From JAOUEA01 sp963762075 (GTDB lineage Bacteria; Actinomycetota; UBA4738; HRBIN12), in the NCBI GenBank assembly GCA_963762075.1, contig CAVXJC010000001.1, forward strand, positions 62,001 through 126,000: a stretch of 64,000 nt of DNA, in the 5' to 3' direction. The stretch's first letter is position 1, and every line of letters begins with the position of its first letter. Under the pieces are notes generated by a model. The model saw only the letters and a list, made by a program, of their open reading frames with translations. It searched no databases and was not told where the DNA came from. Shown here in pieces: positions 35,717 to 44,630 of the stretch. A program made the translations under genes and the position numbers.

Positions 35717-36501
35717 GTGATGAGGGCGGTCGGGGCGAGCGAAGATCGGCCGGAGAAAGCGGTCGCTCACATGCGCAGGTGGTCGCTGGCCGCCGAGCCG
35801 TCGCCGAGGCGATCCGGGGTGGTCGTGTCACCGAGGTGCTGATCGTCTCATCGCCGACCGAGACGCAAGGGATGCGGGCGGTGCTCGAAGCGGCGGAAGA
35901 TCGAGCGGTGCCCGTACGCACCGTGCCCCGAGCCACGTTGGACGCTCTCGCCGATGAGCACCGTGGGGTGGTCGCCAGGCTGGGCGCCGCGGCGCAGGAC
36001 ACGTTGTCCGAGCGCGATCTCGCAACGTTCCCGTTCGTAGCCGACGCGGTCGTCGTCGTGCTCGACGGGATCGTCGACCCGCAGAACCTCGGCGCGGCGG
36101 CGCGTTCGGCCGAGGCGGCAGGCGCAGCGATGCTTGTGACACGCACACGCCGGGCGGCGGAAGTCACTGCGGCGGCTGTGCGTGCATCGGCGGGCGCCCT
36201 CGTGCACCTCCCGCATGCCCGAGTAGCCAACATCGCTCGCGCGGTCGAGCGCCTGCAAGGGGCGGGGTTCTGGGTCGTCGGACTCGACGAGCGGAGCGAG
36301 GTGTCGGTCTACGACGAAGCATGTCCCGAGGGGCGGGTCGCCGTCGTGATCGGCGGAGAGGGCGAGGGCATGTCTCGTCTCACGCGCGAACGGTGCGACC
36401 GATTGGTCCGGCTGCCGATGCGGGGCCGGGTCGGTTCGCTCAATGCCGCGGCATCCCTCGCGGCCGTGCTGTACGCCTACGTCGTGCCCACTCGGAACTG
36501 A
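35713..36501 (+). CDS. rlmB: SpoU-family 23S rRNA (guanosine-2'-O-)-methyltransferase
   Basis: 262 residues from GTG 35713, coupled to ispF (GTGA). N-terminal L30e-like substrate-binding domain (GRRAVAEAIRGG...), then the knotted SPOUT domain: motif 1 LDGIVDPQNLGAAARSAEA, motif 2 VIGGEGEGMSRLTRE, motif 3 PMRGRVGSLNAAASLAA. Most likely the 23S G2251 methylase, though TrmH-type specificity cannot be excluded. In mycobacteria cysS stands between ispF and this gene; here it is absent. Confidence 0.92.
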   Translation: MSDEGGRGERRSAGESGRSHAQVVAGRRAVAEAIRGGRVTEVLIVSSPTETQGMRAVLEAAEDRAVPVRTVPRATLDALADEHRGVVARLGAAAQDTLSERDLATFPFVADAVVVVLDGIVDPQNLGAAARSAEAAGAAMLVTRTRRAAEVTAAAVRASAGALVHLPHARVANIARAVERLQGAGFWVVGLDERSEVSVYDEACPEGRVAVVIGGEGEGMSRLTRERCDRLVRLPMRGRVGSLNAAASLAAVLYAYVVPTRN

Positions 36502-36539
36502 GGCTCACGTCTGCCGGTGGGCATGCCGATACCAGGGCG

Positions 36540-37001
36540 ATGGACCAGCAGATGCCGCCGCCACCCGGCCGATCGCATTCCCTCGAGTCATGGGAACAGG
36601 TGATCGATGCACCCGTGCCCGGCCAACGACGTCGCCCCGCGGTGATCACCATCGCCGGCGTGTTGTTGATCGTGGCCGGCGTCTACGCGGCGTTCGCGGG
36701 TCTGCTGATCCTGGCCACCGGCGACGGAGCGCGGATCGAGGGTCTCGGTGATGAAAGCTCCACGCTGGCCTTCGTGGTGACGCTGGTGCTCGCCTGCCTC
36801 GAGGTCGGATCGGGCGCTCTCGTCTTGCGCAGCCTGTCGGTCGGACGCATGGTCGGCATCGTCGTGGCGGCTATCGGCATCGTTGCCGGGGTTGCAGCCA
36901 TCGGATCTCCGCAAGGACTCGTGACGATCGCGATCTTCGGTTTCGTCGTCTTCGCGCTTGTCACCAATGGCGAGGCTTTCCGCCGAACATCCCAACGGTA
37001 G
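36540..37001 (+). CDS. Four-helix membrane protein of unknown function
   Basis: 153 residues from ATG 36540. A Pro/Gln-rich cytoplasmic head (MDQQMPPPPGRSHSLESWEQ) precedes four hydrophobic helices (about 40-65, 80-102, 105-128, 130-146). It resembles small DoxX/DUF4870-like actinobacterial proteins in layout only. Its stop codon is part of the -10 element of the following tRNA. Confidence 0.65.
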   Translation: MDQQMPPPPGRSHSLESWEQVIDAPVPGQRRRPAVITIAGVLLIVAGVYAAFAGLLILATGDGARIEGLGDESSTLAFVVTLVLACLEVGSGALVLRSLSVGRMVGIVVAAIGIVAGVAAIGSPQGLVTIAIFGFVVFALVTNGEAFRRTSQR

Positions 37002-37004
37002 AAT
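36999..37004 (+). promoter_or_regulatory. -10 element of tRNA-Thr(TGT)
   Basis: TAGAAT, overlapping the TAG stop of the preceding gene and ending 15 nt before the tRNA. Confidence 0.5.
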
Positions 37005-37019
37005 CCCGACGGCCACACC

Positions 37020-37093
37020 GCCGGCGTGGCGCAGTCCGGTAGCGCAACCGACTTGTAATCGGTAGGTCGTCGGTTCGAATCCGACCGCCGGCT
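37020..37093 (+). tRNA. tRNA-Thr (anticodon TGT)
   Basis: 74 nt. Acceptor GCCGGCG/CGCCGGC perfect; anticodon stem ACCGA/TCGGT with loop CTTGTAA (anticodon TGT, reads ACA); T arm GTCGG-TTCGAAT-CCGAC. The discriminator is T and CCA is not encoded. Confidence 0.95.
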
Positions 37094-37112
37094 CAATCGC
37101 AGCTGCGTTGGC

Positions 37113-38357
37113 CTACGCGCGGACGCGCATCGACTCCAGGCCCCTGATGATGTATCCGGGCTTCCAGCGTGGCTCCTCCACGAGCTCGAGCCCTGGCAAG
37201 CGGCGCAGCACGGTCGCGAATGACGTCCTGAGCTCGAGGCGGGCCAACGGAGCTCCGAGGCAGAAGTGCGTGCCGGCGCCGAACGTCAGATGCGGGTTGG
37301 GGTCACGATCGATTCGAAGCTCGTCCGGATCAGGGAACGTCGACGGATCCCGGTTCGCCGATCCGAAGACCAAACCGAGTTCGGCACCCCGTGGCACGCG
37401 CACGCCGTGGATCTCCACGTCCTCGAGAACCCAACGTTCGAAGAGCTGCAAGGGCGTGTCCCACCGCATCAGCTCTTCGACCACCAACGGCAACACGCCG
37501 GGGTCGGCACGGAGCTGTGCGAGAGCCCCGGGGTTGCGGAACAGTGCCCACCAGCCGTTGCCGGTGACGTTCACGGTAGCCTCGTGCCCGGCGTTCAGCA
37601 GCAGTACACAGGTGCCGATCAGCTCATCCTCGGTGAGGTGTTCGCCTTCGTCGACGACGAGCGCCAGCTCGCTGATGAGGTCACCCGTCGGTGCCACGCG
37701 ACGCTCGCGCGAGAGCGCTCTCAGGTACTCGGAGAATTCGATGCTGGCGGAGACCGCCACCTCGGCGTCGTGCTCGGTGGGATGCAGCTCGTACATGCGG
37801 CAGATGTCGGCCGACCACGGACGCAGAAGGTGCCGGTCCCCGCGCGGGATTCCGAGCATCTCTGCGATCACGGCGACCGGCAGCGGTTCCGCGATCGCGC
37901 CCAAGAGGTCGAACTCGCCGGAGCCTGTGACCCGTTCCACCAGATCGTCGGTGAGCCGTTGGACCGGCTCTCGCATCGAGTCGACCATGCGGGGCGTGAA
38001 CGCCTTCGACACCAATCGGCGTACGCGAGTGTGGTCCGGTGGCTCCATATCGAGGATGCCGTGGTTGATCAGGTGCCAGAAGGCATCGAGCGATGCTGGG
38101 GGCGGCTCGTGACCCATCTCCTCATGGGTGGCGAGGTGCAGATACGTGCGGCCGAACCGGCGGTCCCGCAATGACGAGCGAACGTCCTCGAACCCGGTGA
38201 TCAGCCAGTGATCGGTCGCCTCGTCGTACGCGACCGGTGCCTGCGCACGCAGACGCTCGTATGCCGGGTACGGGTTCGCCACGAAGGCAGGATCACCGGG
38301 GTCGAAACCGAGTTCCCGCGGCGTTGATCCGTGCGCGCGGCGGACGCCTGTAGACAC
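37113..38357 (-). CDS. Cytochrome P450
   Basis: 414 residues from GTG 38357. Heme loop HLTFGAGTHFCLGAPLAR with the thiolate Cys, I-helix LLLNAGHEATVN (AG-x-E-A-T in place of the usual AG-x-D/E-T-T), K-helix EELMR and DFRQ-like HILDMEPPDHTRVRRLVSKAF around the C-helix (PPDHTRVRRLV). The length and sequence are those of soluble bacterial class I P450s (CYP107-like). No ferredoxin or reductase gene is near. The substrate is unknown. Confidence 0.94.
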   Translation of the reverse strand: MSTGVRRAHGSTPRELGFDPGDPAFVANPYPAYERLRAQAPVAYDEATDHWLITGFEDVRSSLRDRRFGRTYLHLATHEEMGHEPPPASLDAFWHLINHGILDMEPPDHTRVRRLVSKAFTPRMVDSMREPVQRLTDDLVERVTGSGEFDLLGAIAEPLPVAVIAEMLGIPRGDRHLLRPWSADICRMYELHPTEHDAEVAVSASIEFSEYLRALSRERRVAPTGDLISELALVVDEGEHLTEDELIGTCVLLLNAGHEATVNVTGNGWWALFRNPGALAQLRADPGVLPLVVEELMRWDTPLQLFERWVLEDVEIHGVRVPRGAELGLVFGSANRDPSTFPDPDELRIDRDPNPHLTFGAGTHFCLGAPLARLELRTSFATVLRRLPGLELVEEPRWKPGYIIRGLESMRVRA

Positions 38358-38363
38358 GGAGCT

Positions 38364-38369
38364 ACGGTA
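38364..38369 (-). promoter_or_regulatory. -10 element, leaderless start of the P450 gene
   Basis: TACCGT on the reverse strand ends 6 nt before GTG 38357. Confidence 0.55.
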
Positions 38370-38430
38370 GCGCTCGCACGATGGTTCGCGCGACGGTCAC
38401 GCTGTGGGCGCGTGCCCGATCAGTCAGGGC

Positions 38431-40014
38431 CTATGGATGAGTCCGGCGGATCACCCTTCCTGCTCGGGTGATCGAGTCGGAACCTCGTTGCCAGGCAACG
38501 GCTCCCTGAACGATGACGGCATCGATGCCTTCGGGCAACGCGTGAGGACTTTCGAACGTCGACCGGTCGGCGACGGTCGAAGGGTCGAACAAGACCAGGT
38601 CCGCCCAGCTGCCCTCTCCGATCCGCCCGCGGCCGGAGAGCCCGAAGCGATCCGCCGGAAGTGAGGTCATCTTCCTCACGGCGCTCTCGAGGGTCATCGC
38701 GCCCTCGCGAACTGCTCCGAGCACCCGCGGGAACGTTCCGTACGTCCTTGGATGTACCGGTACGTTCGCCATCAGCCCATCGGGTGACACGGCTGCGGCG
38801 TCGGAGGCGACCATGACCCGTGAGTCGGCCATGATCGTGCGGACATCGTCGTCGTGCATCGCATGACCGATGCACGACGTGCGCGGCTCCTCGAGCAGCA
38901 GCTCGAAGAAGGCATCGACAGGTTCGATCTCGCGCCGCATGGCGATCTCGGCGATCGAACGCCCGTTGCACGACGCGTCGTCCGTTGTCTCGATGACGAT
39001 TCGGTCCCACCCGACGCCGTCGACCGACGATTGGAACTCGTCACCCTCGCCACGTTCCACCGAGACGATCAACCGAGCGCGGGTTCCGCGGTCGTCGAGC
39101 AGACCAGGCAGCTCGGTCACGGGCGCCCATGCGGGAAGGAGTGACCACAGCACCGACGCCCACGCGGCGTACGGATACTGATCGCCGGTCGCGCCGGCCT
39201 CGTGCACCCGGGCCAGCAGCTCATCCGCGTGTCCCCACGTGAACGACGTCTCGCACTTGAGGTGACTCACGTGCACCGGTATCTCGGCGCGACCTCCGAC
39301 CTCGATGGCCTCGTCGACCGCTCGGAACAGATGTGCACCCTCACCCCGGATGTGGGAGGCGTAGATCCCCCCGGCGCGCGCCGCTTCCGATGCGAGGAAC
39401 ACGATCTCGTCGGTTTCGGCATACATGCCTGGCGCGTAGATGAGCCCGGTCGACAGACCCAGAGCGCCTGCATCCATCGCCGCTGCCACGAGGTCGCGCA
39501 TATGGTCGAGCTCGGCAGGGGTAGGCGGTCGCCGATCGAGGCCCATCGTGAGCTCACGGACGGATCCGTGCCCGACAAGCGATGCCACGTGCGCCGCCGG
39601 TCGTGCGGCTTCCACCTGCGTCAGGAACTCGCCGAACGTGTCGAAGCCCGGAACGTCTCTGCTCCCGGGGCCCCTGCCGACCCACGACGCGAGCTCGGCT
39701 GCCGTCGATGCAGGCAATGGTGAAGCGCCACAGTTGCCGACCACGACGGTCGTCACCCCTTGGCGGACGGTCGAGTCCATCGTGGGCACGACGAAGGGCG
39801 CCATGTCGGAGTGGTTGTGCACGTCGATGAAGCCGGGGGCGAGGACCGATCCGCTCGCGTCGATCGTGGCGGTCGCCTCGACCGGTTCGAGGAGCTCGTG
39901 AGCGCCGCGTGCCACGAGGACCACGCGACCGCCGTCGACCCCGACCGACGCCTGGAACGCGGGGTCACCGCTGCCGTCGATGACAGTGCCGTTCGCGATC
40001 CAGAGGTCGAGCAC
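38431..40014 (-). CDS. N-acyl-D-amino-acid deacylase (D-aminoacylase), amidohydrolase family
   Basis: 527 residues from GTG 40014. Metal-binding HxH in GFIDVHNHSD, NCGASPLP with the bridging Cys typical of D-aminoacylases, GLSTGLIYAPG, YASHIRGEG, IPVHVSHLKC and ASDAAAVSPDG. It removes acyl groups from N-acyl-D-amino acids, probably in cytoplasmic scavenging of cell-wall or racemised amino acids; dihydroorotase-like activities are less likely. It ends just before the P450 start region and is transcribed in the same direction with its own promoter. Confidence 0.92.
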   Translation of the reverse strand: MLDLWIANGTVIDGSGDPAFQASVGVDGGRVVLVARGAHELLEPVEATATIDASGSVLAPGFIDVHNHSDMAPFVVPTMDSTVRQGVTTVVVGNCGASPLPASTAAELASWVGRGPGSRDVPGFDTFGEFLTQVEAARPAAHVASLVGHGSVRELTMGLDRRPPTPAELDHMRDLVAAAMDAGALGLSTGLIYAPGMYAETDEIVFLASEAARAGGIYASHIRGEGAHLFRAVDEAIEVGGRAEIPVHVSHLKCETSFTWGHADELLARVHEAGATGDQYPYAAWASVLWSLLPAWAPVTELPGLLDDRGTRARLIVSVERGEGDEFQSSVDGVGWDRIVIETTDDASCNGRSIAEIAMRREIEPVDAFFELLLEEPRTSCIGHAMHDDDVRTIMADSRVMVASDAAAVSPDGLMANVPVHPRTYGTFPRVLGAVREGAMTLESAVRKMTSLPADRFGLSGRGRIGEGSWADLVLFDPSTVADRSTFESPHALPEGIDAVIVQGAVAWQRGSDSITRAGRVIRRTHP

Positions 40015-40020
40015 GACTGC

Positions 40021-40026
40021 AGCGTA
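40021..40026 (-). promoter_or_regulatory. -10 element, leaderless start of the D-aminoacylase gene
   Basis: TACGCT on the reverse strand ends 6 nt before GTG 40014. Confidence 0.55.
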
Positions 40027-40056
40027 ACCACGGTGGGACCTGCCCGGGGGAGCTTC

Positions 40057-42258
40057 CTACGCTTCAGCGAGGAAGACGCGGAACGACGCGCCTCCACCTT
40101 CTCGCGCTTCGAGCCATGCTCGTCCGCCGTGCAGCTCGGCGAAGCGGCGCACCAAGGACAAACCGATGCCCACGCCGGGGGAATGCTCGGACGACGAGCC
40201 GGGCGCTTGTCGAAAGGGTTCGAACACGGCGTCGCGCAGGTCGGCAGGTAGCCCTGGACCGGCGTCCTCGACGCTGATCGAAACCCCGCCTTCACAGCGC
40301 TCGGCGCGAACCCAGATCTGCGTGCCGGGAGGAGTGTGACGAACCGCGTTGGAGAGCAGGTTCTCCACGATGCGCTCCACTTTGGCTGCGTCGATCGAGA
40401 ACGACCCATCGGCGATCTCGGTCAGGATCGCATGGCCCGTCTCGTCGTCGGTCTCGTCGACCGCTCGCGCCACGAGCGCGGCGAGATCGGTCGGTCGTCG
40501 CTGGGGAGCGATGATGCCGCGTTGCAGGCGGTCGAGATCGAGCAGGTCGCCGAGCAGGCGTTCGAGTTTGCGGGCGTTCACCGCGATCCGTGCGACGAGG
40601 TCGAGGGCCTCGTCGGGCCGAAGATCGGGCCCGGCGCCCTCGAGCGTGAGCGCGAAGCCGAGGATCGAGGTCAACGGGGTTCGCAGGTCGTGTGAGACCG
40701 CCTCGAGGAACGTGTTCTTCATCTCGTCGAGATGGCGCAGGCGCTGCGTCGCTTCGCGTTCGCGCCGCAGCGCCTGAAAGTAGCCGCGTTCGCTCTCGCG
40801 GAGCGCCTGCTCTGCTCGGCGGCGCTCGGTGATGTCGACCATGAGTCCTCGGAGCTCCCGGGCCCCTTGCGCCCCTCGCACGACATGCACAACATCACGC
40901 ACCCACGTGGTCCGGCCGCCGGCGGTGTCGAGGCGGTACTCGAGTGATCGGTCCTTCCCACTCGCGATCGTGGCCATGCAGGCTTCGAGCGTGGATTCGC
41001 GATCCTCTGCGTCGATGTGCTGCCCCCAGGTCCGCCCGTCCTCGGGCCATGCCGAGGCGCCGACGCCCAACATCTCTTCGACGCGCCCGCCGATGAACGA
41101 GAAGCCGAGCGACGATGCGTCGGCCTCCCAGAAGACCGCGTCGAGACTCGCGACGAGCTCGTGGAACCTCTCGAGCTCCGAGAGCCGGCGGGCGTTGCCG
41201 AGCGCCAGCGAGGTGATGTTCGCGATGCCACGGGCCAGCCGCACGGCTCGTTCGTCGAAACGCGCATCTCGGTCGTGCGCGATCATCGCGATCGCCCCGA
41301 AGCCGTCGGGACTCCAACGAAGCGGCACGGCCAGCACCGGACGCGCCTCGTGCATGATCCGGATCTCGCGTGGCATCGCCTCGACAGCCTCAGCTTCGAG
41401 CGTGAAAGGCTCGAGGTCTCCGATGAGCAGGGGTTCAGCCACGGCGGCCGGCACGTCGGCGATCTCCACGCGGCGACGAGCGAGCTTCGGTTCCAAGACG
41501 TGGAGTCGCGCCAGGCGGAAGTCGCCGGTCTCCTCGTCACGCACGTAGGCGCCAACTGCCGCACACGGCATCAGCGACGGGATCGCTTCGATCGCCTCTT
41601 GGAAGATGTCGCCGACGGTGTGGCGCCCGACCAGAGCCTGCGAGAGCGCGAGCAGCGCCGCCGACGTTCGGGCGGCCTCACGCTCGGCCGCGAGCAGCAT
41701 GGCGTTGTCGAACGCGGCCGCCGCGTGTGGTGCGAGCACCTCCACCACCTGCAGATCCTGTTCGTCGAACTTGCCGTACCCGATGCTCGAGAGCACGATC
41801 ACGCCGTTCACGCGGTCGCCGAGCTTCGTCGGCACCAGCACCATCGATTCGACGATGTCGTCGGTCCCCTCGATCTGCACCGCGAACTCGACTTCCTGAG
41901 CGTTGGGCGTGAGCAGCGATATGCCCGTCTCGGCGACGTGGCCGGTCATCCCCTCGCCGACGGTCGTGATCAGCTCGTCGAGGGTCTCCCCCTCGTACTC
42001 CGACGATCGTTCGCCCCGGAACGCGATCGGCAGCAGCGTTCGGCCGTCGGGCTGGAGCAGGTACACACGGCAGTTGTGGTACTCGACGATCGTCCGAAGC
42101 TCGGCGGTGATGGCCTCACCGATCGCCTCGACACTGCCGAGGGCATTCAGCTTGGCCGCCAGGCTGTGCAGCATGTTGAGCTGAGCCATCGAACGGAAGC
42201 GGTCCACAGCGTCGTGCGACCCGCCGTCGATGCGCCCGATCTTCGCCTGGTCTGCCAC
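40057..42258 (-). CDS. Cytoplasmic hybrid-sensor histidine kinase (GAF-GAF-PAS-HisKA-HATPase)
   Basis: 733 residues with no membrane segment. GAF1 about 35-190 (MLHSLAAKLNALGSVEA), GAF2 about 200-355, PAS about 370-480 (FSFIGGRVEEMLG and the PAC block LRGLMVDITERRRAE), HisKA with the acceptor in EAVSHDLRTPLTS, and HATPase_c with NLLSNAVRHTPPG, EDAGPGLP and GVGIGLSLVRR. It should sense soluble ligands or redox state. The stand-alone receiver at 43295 is the nearest possible partner, though divergent genes lie between. Confidence 0.94.
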   Translation of the reverse strand: MADQAKIGRIDGGSHDAVDRFRSMAQLNMLHSLAAKLNALGSVEAIGEAITAELRTIVEYHNCRVYLLQPDGRTLLPIAFRGERSSEYEGETLDELITTVGEGMTGHVAETGISLLTPNAQEVEFAVQIEGTDDIVESMVLVPTKLGDRVNGVIVLSSIGYGKFDEQDLQVVEVLAPHAAAAFDNAMLLAAEREAARTSAALLALSQALVGRHTVGDIFQEAIEAIPSLMPCAAVGAYVRDEETGDFRLARLHVLEPKLARRRVEIADVPAAVAEPLLIGDLEPFTLEAEAVEAMPREIRIMHEARPVLAVPLRWSPDGFGAIAMIAHDRDARFDERAVRLARGIANITSLALGNARRLSELERFHELVASLDAVFWEADASSLGFSFIGGRVEEMLGVGASAWPEDGRTWGQHIDAEDRESTLEACMATIASGKDRSLEYRLDTAGGRTTWVRDVVHVVRGAQGARELRGLMVDITERRRAEQALRESERGYFQALRREREATQRLRHLDEMKNTFLEAVSHDLRTPLTSILGFALTLEGAGPDLRPDEALDLVARIAVNARKLERLLGDLLDLDRLQRGIIAPQRRPTDLAALVARAVDETDDETGHAILTEIADGSFSIDAAKVERIVENLLSNAVRHTPPGTQIWVRAERCEGGVSISVEDAGPGLPADLRDAVFEPFRQAPGSSSEHSPGVGIGLSLVRRFAELHGGRAWLEAREGGGASFRVFLAEA

Positions 42259-42422
42259 CGAGCCTGTCTCCTGTCGCTCGTCCGTCAGTCTCGCACCATG
42301 CCGAGCGATCCCCCTGCACCGCGGGGACCTGTGGTTCGGTTGTCGGCTGTATCGCGGGCCGGCTATAACCGGCGCTCGCGGCGAGATCGGTCCGATGTGC
42401 TTGCACCGTCGGTGGTCACCGA

Positions 42423-42428
42423 TACGCT
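42423..42428 (+). promoter_or_regulatory. -10 element, leaderless start of the DUF3263 gene
   Basis: TACGCT ends 7 nt before GTG 42436. Confidence 0.55.
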
Positions 42429-42435
42429 CCCAACC

Positions 42436-42705
42436 GTGGACGAGAAGCCCCCGACAGCGCTCGACGAACGCTCGCGCCGCCTACTCGACTTCGAACGCGA
42501 AAGCTGGAAGCTGAACGTTCCCAAGGAGCGGGCGATCCGAGAGCGGTTCGGGTTCTCGGCCACCCGGTACCACCAGCTGATCAATCGTGTGATCGAGGAG
42601 CCTGCTGCCCTGGCGTACGACCCGATGCTCGTCCGCCGGTTACAGCGTGTGCGCGAGGTGCGACGACAGCGCAGGGTCGCGCGGCAGCTGGGCGTTCGCG
42701 TCTGA
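42436..42705 (+). CDS. DUF3263 protein
   Basis: 89 residues from leaderless GTG 42436; the long frame upstream is antisense to the kinase and not coding. The protein is highly charged: LDERSRRLLDFERESWKLN, then a helix-turn-helix-like block (RAIRERFGFSATRYHQLINR) and an Arg-rich C-terminus RRLQRVREVRRQRRVARQ. In mycobacteria the same family lies next to a LytR_C gene, as here. It is probably a small DNA-binding protein; function not established. Confidence 0.85.
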   Translation: MDEKPPTALDERSRRLLDFERESWKLNVPKERAIRERFGFSATRYHQLINRVIEEPAALAYDPMLVRRLQRVREVRRQRRVARQLGVRV

Positions 42706-42723
42706 AGCCGCGATTTCCTGGGT

Positions 42724-42729
42724 TAGGAT
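42724..42729 (+). promoter_or_regulatory. -10 element, decides the LytR_C start
   Basis: TAGGAT ends 7 nt before GTG 42737 and overlaps the alternative ATG 42728. Confidence 0.5.
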
Positions 42730-42736
42730 GAGCCGC

Positions 42737-43282
42737 GTGAATCTCAGCCCCGGACGTCTCGCCGTGCTCGTGGCTCTCGTCGTCATCGGTATCGCGGTGA
42801 TGCTGAATGGTTTCGGTGACGATGGCGCAACGCTCGCCGATGGTTCCTCCGGCGTCGTCGAGACCTCACCGAGCGAGACCCCGGGGCCGACCGACACCGT
42901 GACTCCTTCAGCCGGCCAGACCACCTCGGCGCCCCTGGAACCCCAAGTCGATGGCGTCATGATCCAAGTCCTGAACGGCACCGATGCGGTGGGGCTCGCC
43001 GCCCAGGTCGAAGAGCTCCTGCTGGGAGAGGGCTACGAGAGCGCGCAAGAGGCAGGCGACGCGCAGAACAAGCCCGTCGCAGCGACGATCGTGTACTTCC
43101 GCACGGGTCCCGAAGCGGAGCAGAACGAAGCCGATGCCGAGAATCTCGCGAAGAGGTTCCTCAAGCGGGTCGATGCAACGGTCGAACCCCTCAAGGCCAC
43201 GCTCGACTCACAGGTGGCACCCAAGACCGCGCTCGTGGTGCTGATCGGCGAGGACTACGCGGCCGCTCATCCCGTCGCCTGA
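42737..43282 (+). CDS. LytR C-terminal-domain protein, membrane anchored
   Basis: 181 residues from GTG 42737. Short basic start, one membrane helix (about 8-25), a Thr/Pro/Ser-rich linker, and a LytR_C domain (about 85-180) starting MIQVLNGTDAVGLAAQVEELL and ending TALVVLIGEDYA. No LCP catalytic domain is present. The DUF3263-LytR_C pair is conserved in actinobacteria, suggesting a cell-envelope role. Confidence 0.88.
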   Translation: MNLSPGRLAVLVALVVIGIAVMLNGFGDDGATLADGSSGVVETSPSETPGPTDTVTPSAGQTTSAPLEPQVDGVMIQVLNGTDAVGLAAQVEELLLGEGYESAQEAGDAQNKPVAATIVYFRTGPEAEQNEADAENLAKRFLKRVDATVEPLKATLDSQVAPKTALVVLIGEDYAAAHPVA

Positions 43283-43294
43283 ATCGGCCGACGC

Positions 43295-43723
43295 TCAACC
43301 GAACGCTGCTCCGGCGGTCGCCGCGGCGTCCTCGCGGTGCGCGACGCGATCTTCCAGGCTCATCTCCAGCAGGCGGGCCATGGCTTCGGTCAACGCCTCG
43401 GGCATGAACGGCTTCGTTATCACCTCATCGGCTCCGAGCTCGAAGCAGATGCGGTGGTCGTCGACCCGGCTGTCGGCGGTCAACACGAGCACCGGCACCT
43501 CACCGAATGTCGGTTCGGCCCGCAGCACCCGCAGCACCTCGAAGCCGTCGACGATCGGCATCATCAGGTCGAGCACCACAACCTCGGGCTTGCGCTCCAA
43601 GGCGATCTCTATCCCTTGCTTGCCGTCCTCAGCCTCCAACACCTCGTAGCCGGCATAGCGCAGGTTCACCCGATAGAGCAGTCTGACGTCGGCTTCGTCA
43701 TCGATCACCAGTACACGACTCAT
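43295..43723 (-). CDS. Stand-alone response regulator receiver (CheY/PleD-like)
   Basis: 142 residues. Acidic pocket IDDEAD, phospho-acceptor Asp in VVLDLMMPIVDGFEVL, Thr in VLVLTADSR and Lys in ITKPFMPEAL. A 25-residue Ala-rich tail follows, with no output domain. AAGGAGG lies 13 nt before the ATG. It could serve the GAF-GAF-PAS kinase at 40057. Confidence 0.9.
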   Translation of the reverse strand: MSRVLVIDDEADVRLLYRVNLRYAGYEVLEAEDGKQGIEIALERKPEVVVLDLMMPIVDGFEVLRVLRAEPTFGEVPVLVLTADSRVDDHRICFELGADEVITKPFMPEALTEAMARLLEMSLEDRVAHREDAAATAGAAFG

Positions 43724-43843
43724 CGCGATTCGAGTCCTCCTTACGGGGGACGTATGGATCCCCTACATTGCCTATCGGAGGAAGGTGCGTCTCGTTGATA
43801 CCCGGAACCCGGGAATTCATCGCCGTGTGCCGCGCTGGCTTCG

Positions 43844-43872
43844 TTGACGGCGCTTCGGCGCCCTCCTACGCT
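43844..43872 (+). promoter_or_regulatory. Promoter of the Rrf2-family gene with a hairpin in the spacer
   Basis: TTGACG (43844-43849), 17-nt spacer, TACGCT (43867-43872). The spacer holds GGCGC-TTCG-GCGCC (43849-43862), which might be an operator. Leader of about 50 nt with GGGAAGG. Confidence 0.5.
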
Positions 43873-43928
43873 GGCTCTCCGGTTCCAACCGCTTCCGGGT
43901 CAGGCCCTGAGGCAAAGGGAAGGCCGCC

Positions 43929-44402
43929 GTGCTGAAGGTTTCACAGAAGCTGGAATACGCGATGCGGGCGATGATCGAGCTCGCCCGGCGACGCAGCGAA
44001 GGCGTGCTGGTGCCCGCCCGTGAGATCGCGGAACGCCAGCAGATCCCTGTTCGGTTCTTGGAGCAGCAGCTCGGCGCCTTGTCGAAGGCTGGGCTCGTGG
44101 AGAGCTTCCGAGGCGCGGGAGGGGGCTGTCGGCTGGCGCGTGCTCCCGACCGCATCACCATGGCAGAGATCGCCGATGCGATCGAAGGGCAGATCTTCCC
44201 GATGTTCTGCCTCGAGCCGAGCGACCACACGTGCTTCCAGGACTCACGGTGTGGGCTGCAAGGTTTCTGGGCCGATGTTGCAAAGGCCGTTCAGCAAGTC
44301 TTCGAAGAGACGACGGTGGCGGACCTCGCGGCCCGCCACCGGGATATCACCTCGGGTCCGACACTGATCGCTCCCGAGCAGCTTCTTTCTCGCCTGAACT
44401 AG
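43929..44402 (+). CDS. Rrf2-family transcriptional regulator
   Basis: 157 residues from GTG 43929. N-terminal winged helix: QKLEYAMRAMIELARR, IAERQQIPVRFLEQQLGALSKAGLV and SFRGAGGGCRLAR. The three cysteines CLEPSDHTCFQDSRCG match the spacing region that binds an Fe-S cluster in IscR/NsrR/RsrR-type members. It may sense redox stress, NO or Fe-S status and may repress its own promoter. No Fe-S assembly gene is adjacent. Confidence 0.92.
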   Translation: MLKVSQKLEYAMRAMIELARRRSEGVLVPAREIAERQQIPVRFLEQQLGALSKAGLVESFRGAGGGCRLARAPDRITMAEIADAIEGQIFPMFCLEPSDHTCFQDSRCGLQGFWADVAKAVQQVFEETTVADLAARHRDITSGPTLIAPEQLLSRLN

Positions 44403-44450
44403 CCGCGTGCGACCTGCGCCAGGGGCGAGACGTTCGCGTGTGGCCCGGCC

Positions 44451-44630
44451 TCACGCAGGCGCCGACCAGCCGCGAGCCTTTGCCGCATCCATTCCGAGGA
44501 TCTTCGTCAACTTCGTGCCGCAGACCGAGCACGTGCCCTGGGCAGCCGGCCGCCCGTTCTTGAGGGTCACGACCTGTCCCTCGAATTCCCGCTTGGCCCG
44601 GCACTTCATGCAATAGCCTTCGTCGGCCAT
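44451..44630 (-). CDS. Small zinc-ribbon protein (DUF5679-like)
   Basis: 59 residues from ATG 44630, with a near-perfect AAAGGAGG 8 nt upstream. Two CxxC pairs, YCMKCRAKREF and TCSVCGTKL, separated by 26 residues, form a zinc ribbon; the tail is KILGMDAAKARGW. Conserved small actinobacterial protein of unknown role. The frame extends upstream but only the part after the ribosome-binding site is convincing. Confidence 0.85.
   Translation of the reverse strand: MADEGYCMKCRAKREFEGQVVTLKNGRPAAQGTCSVCGTKLTKILGMDAAKARGWSAPA

Noticed and set aside
41017..42435. Forward frame upstream of the DUF3263 gene, which would give a 562-residue fusion
   Set aside because: Antisense to the GAF-GAF-PAS kinase; the real gene starts at GTG 42436 just after a -10 element.
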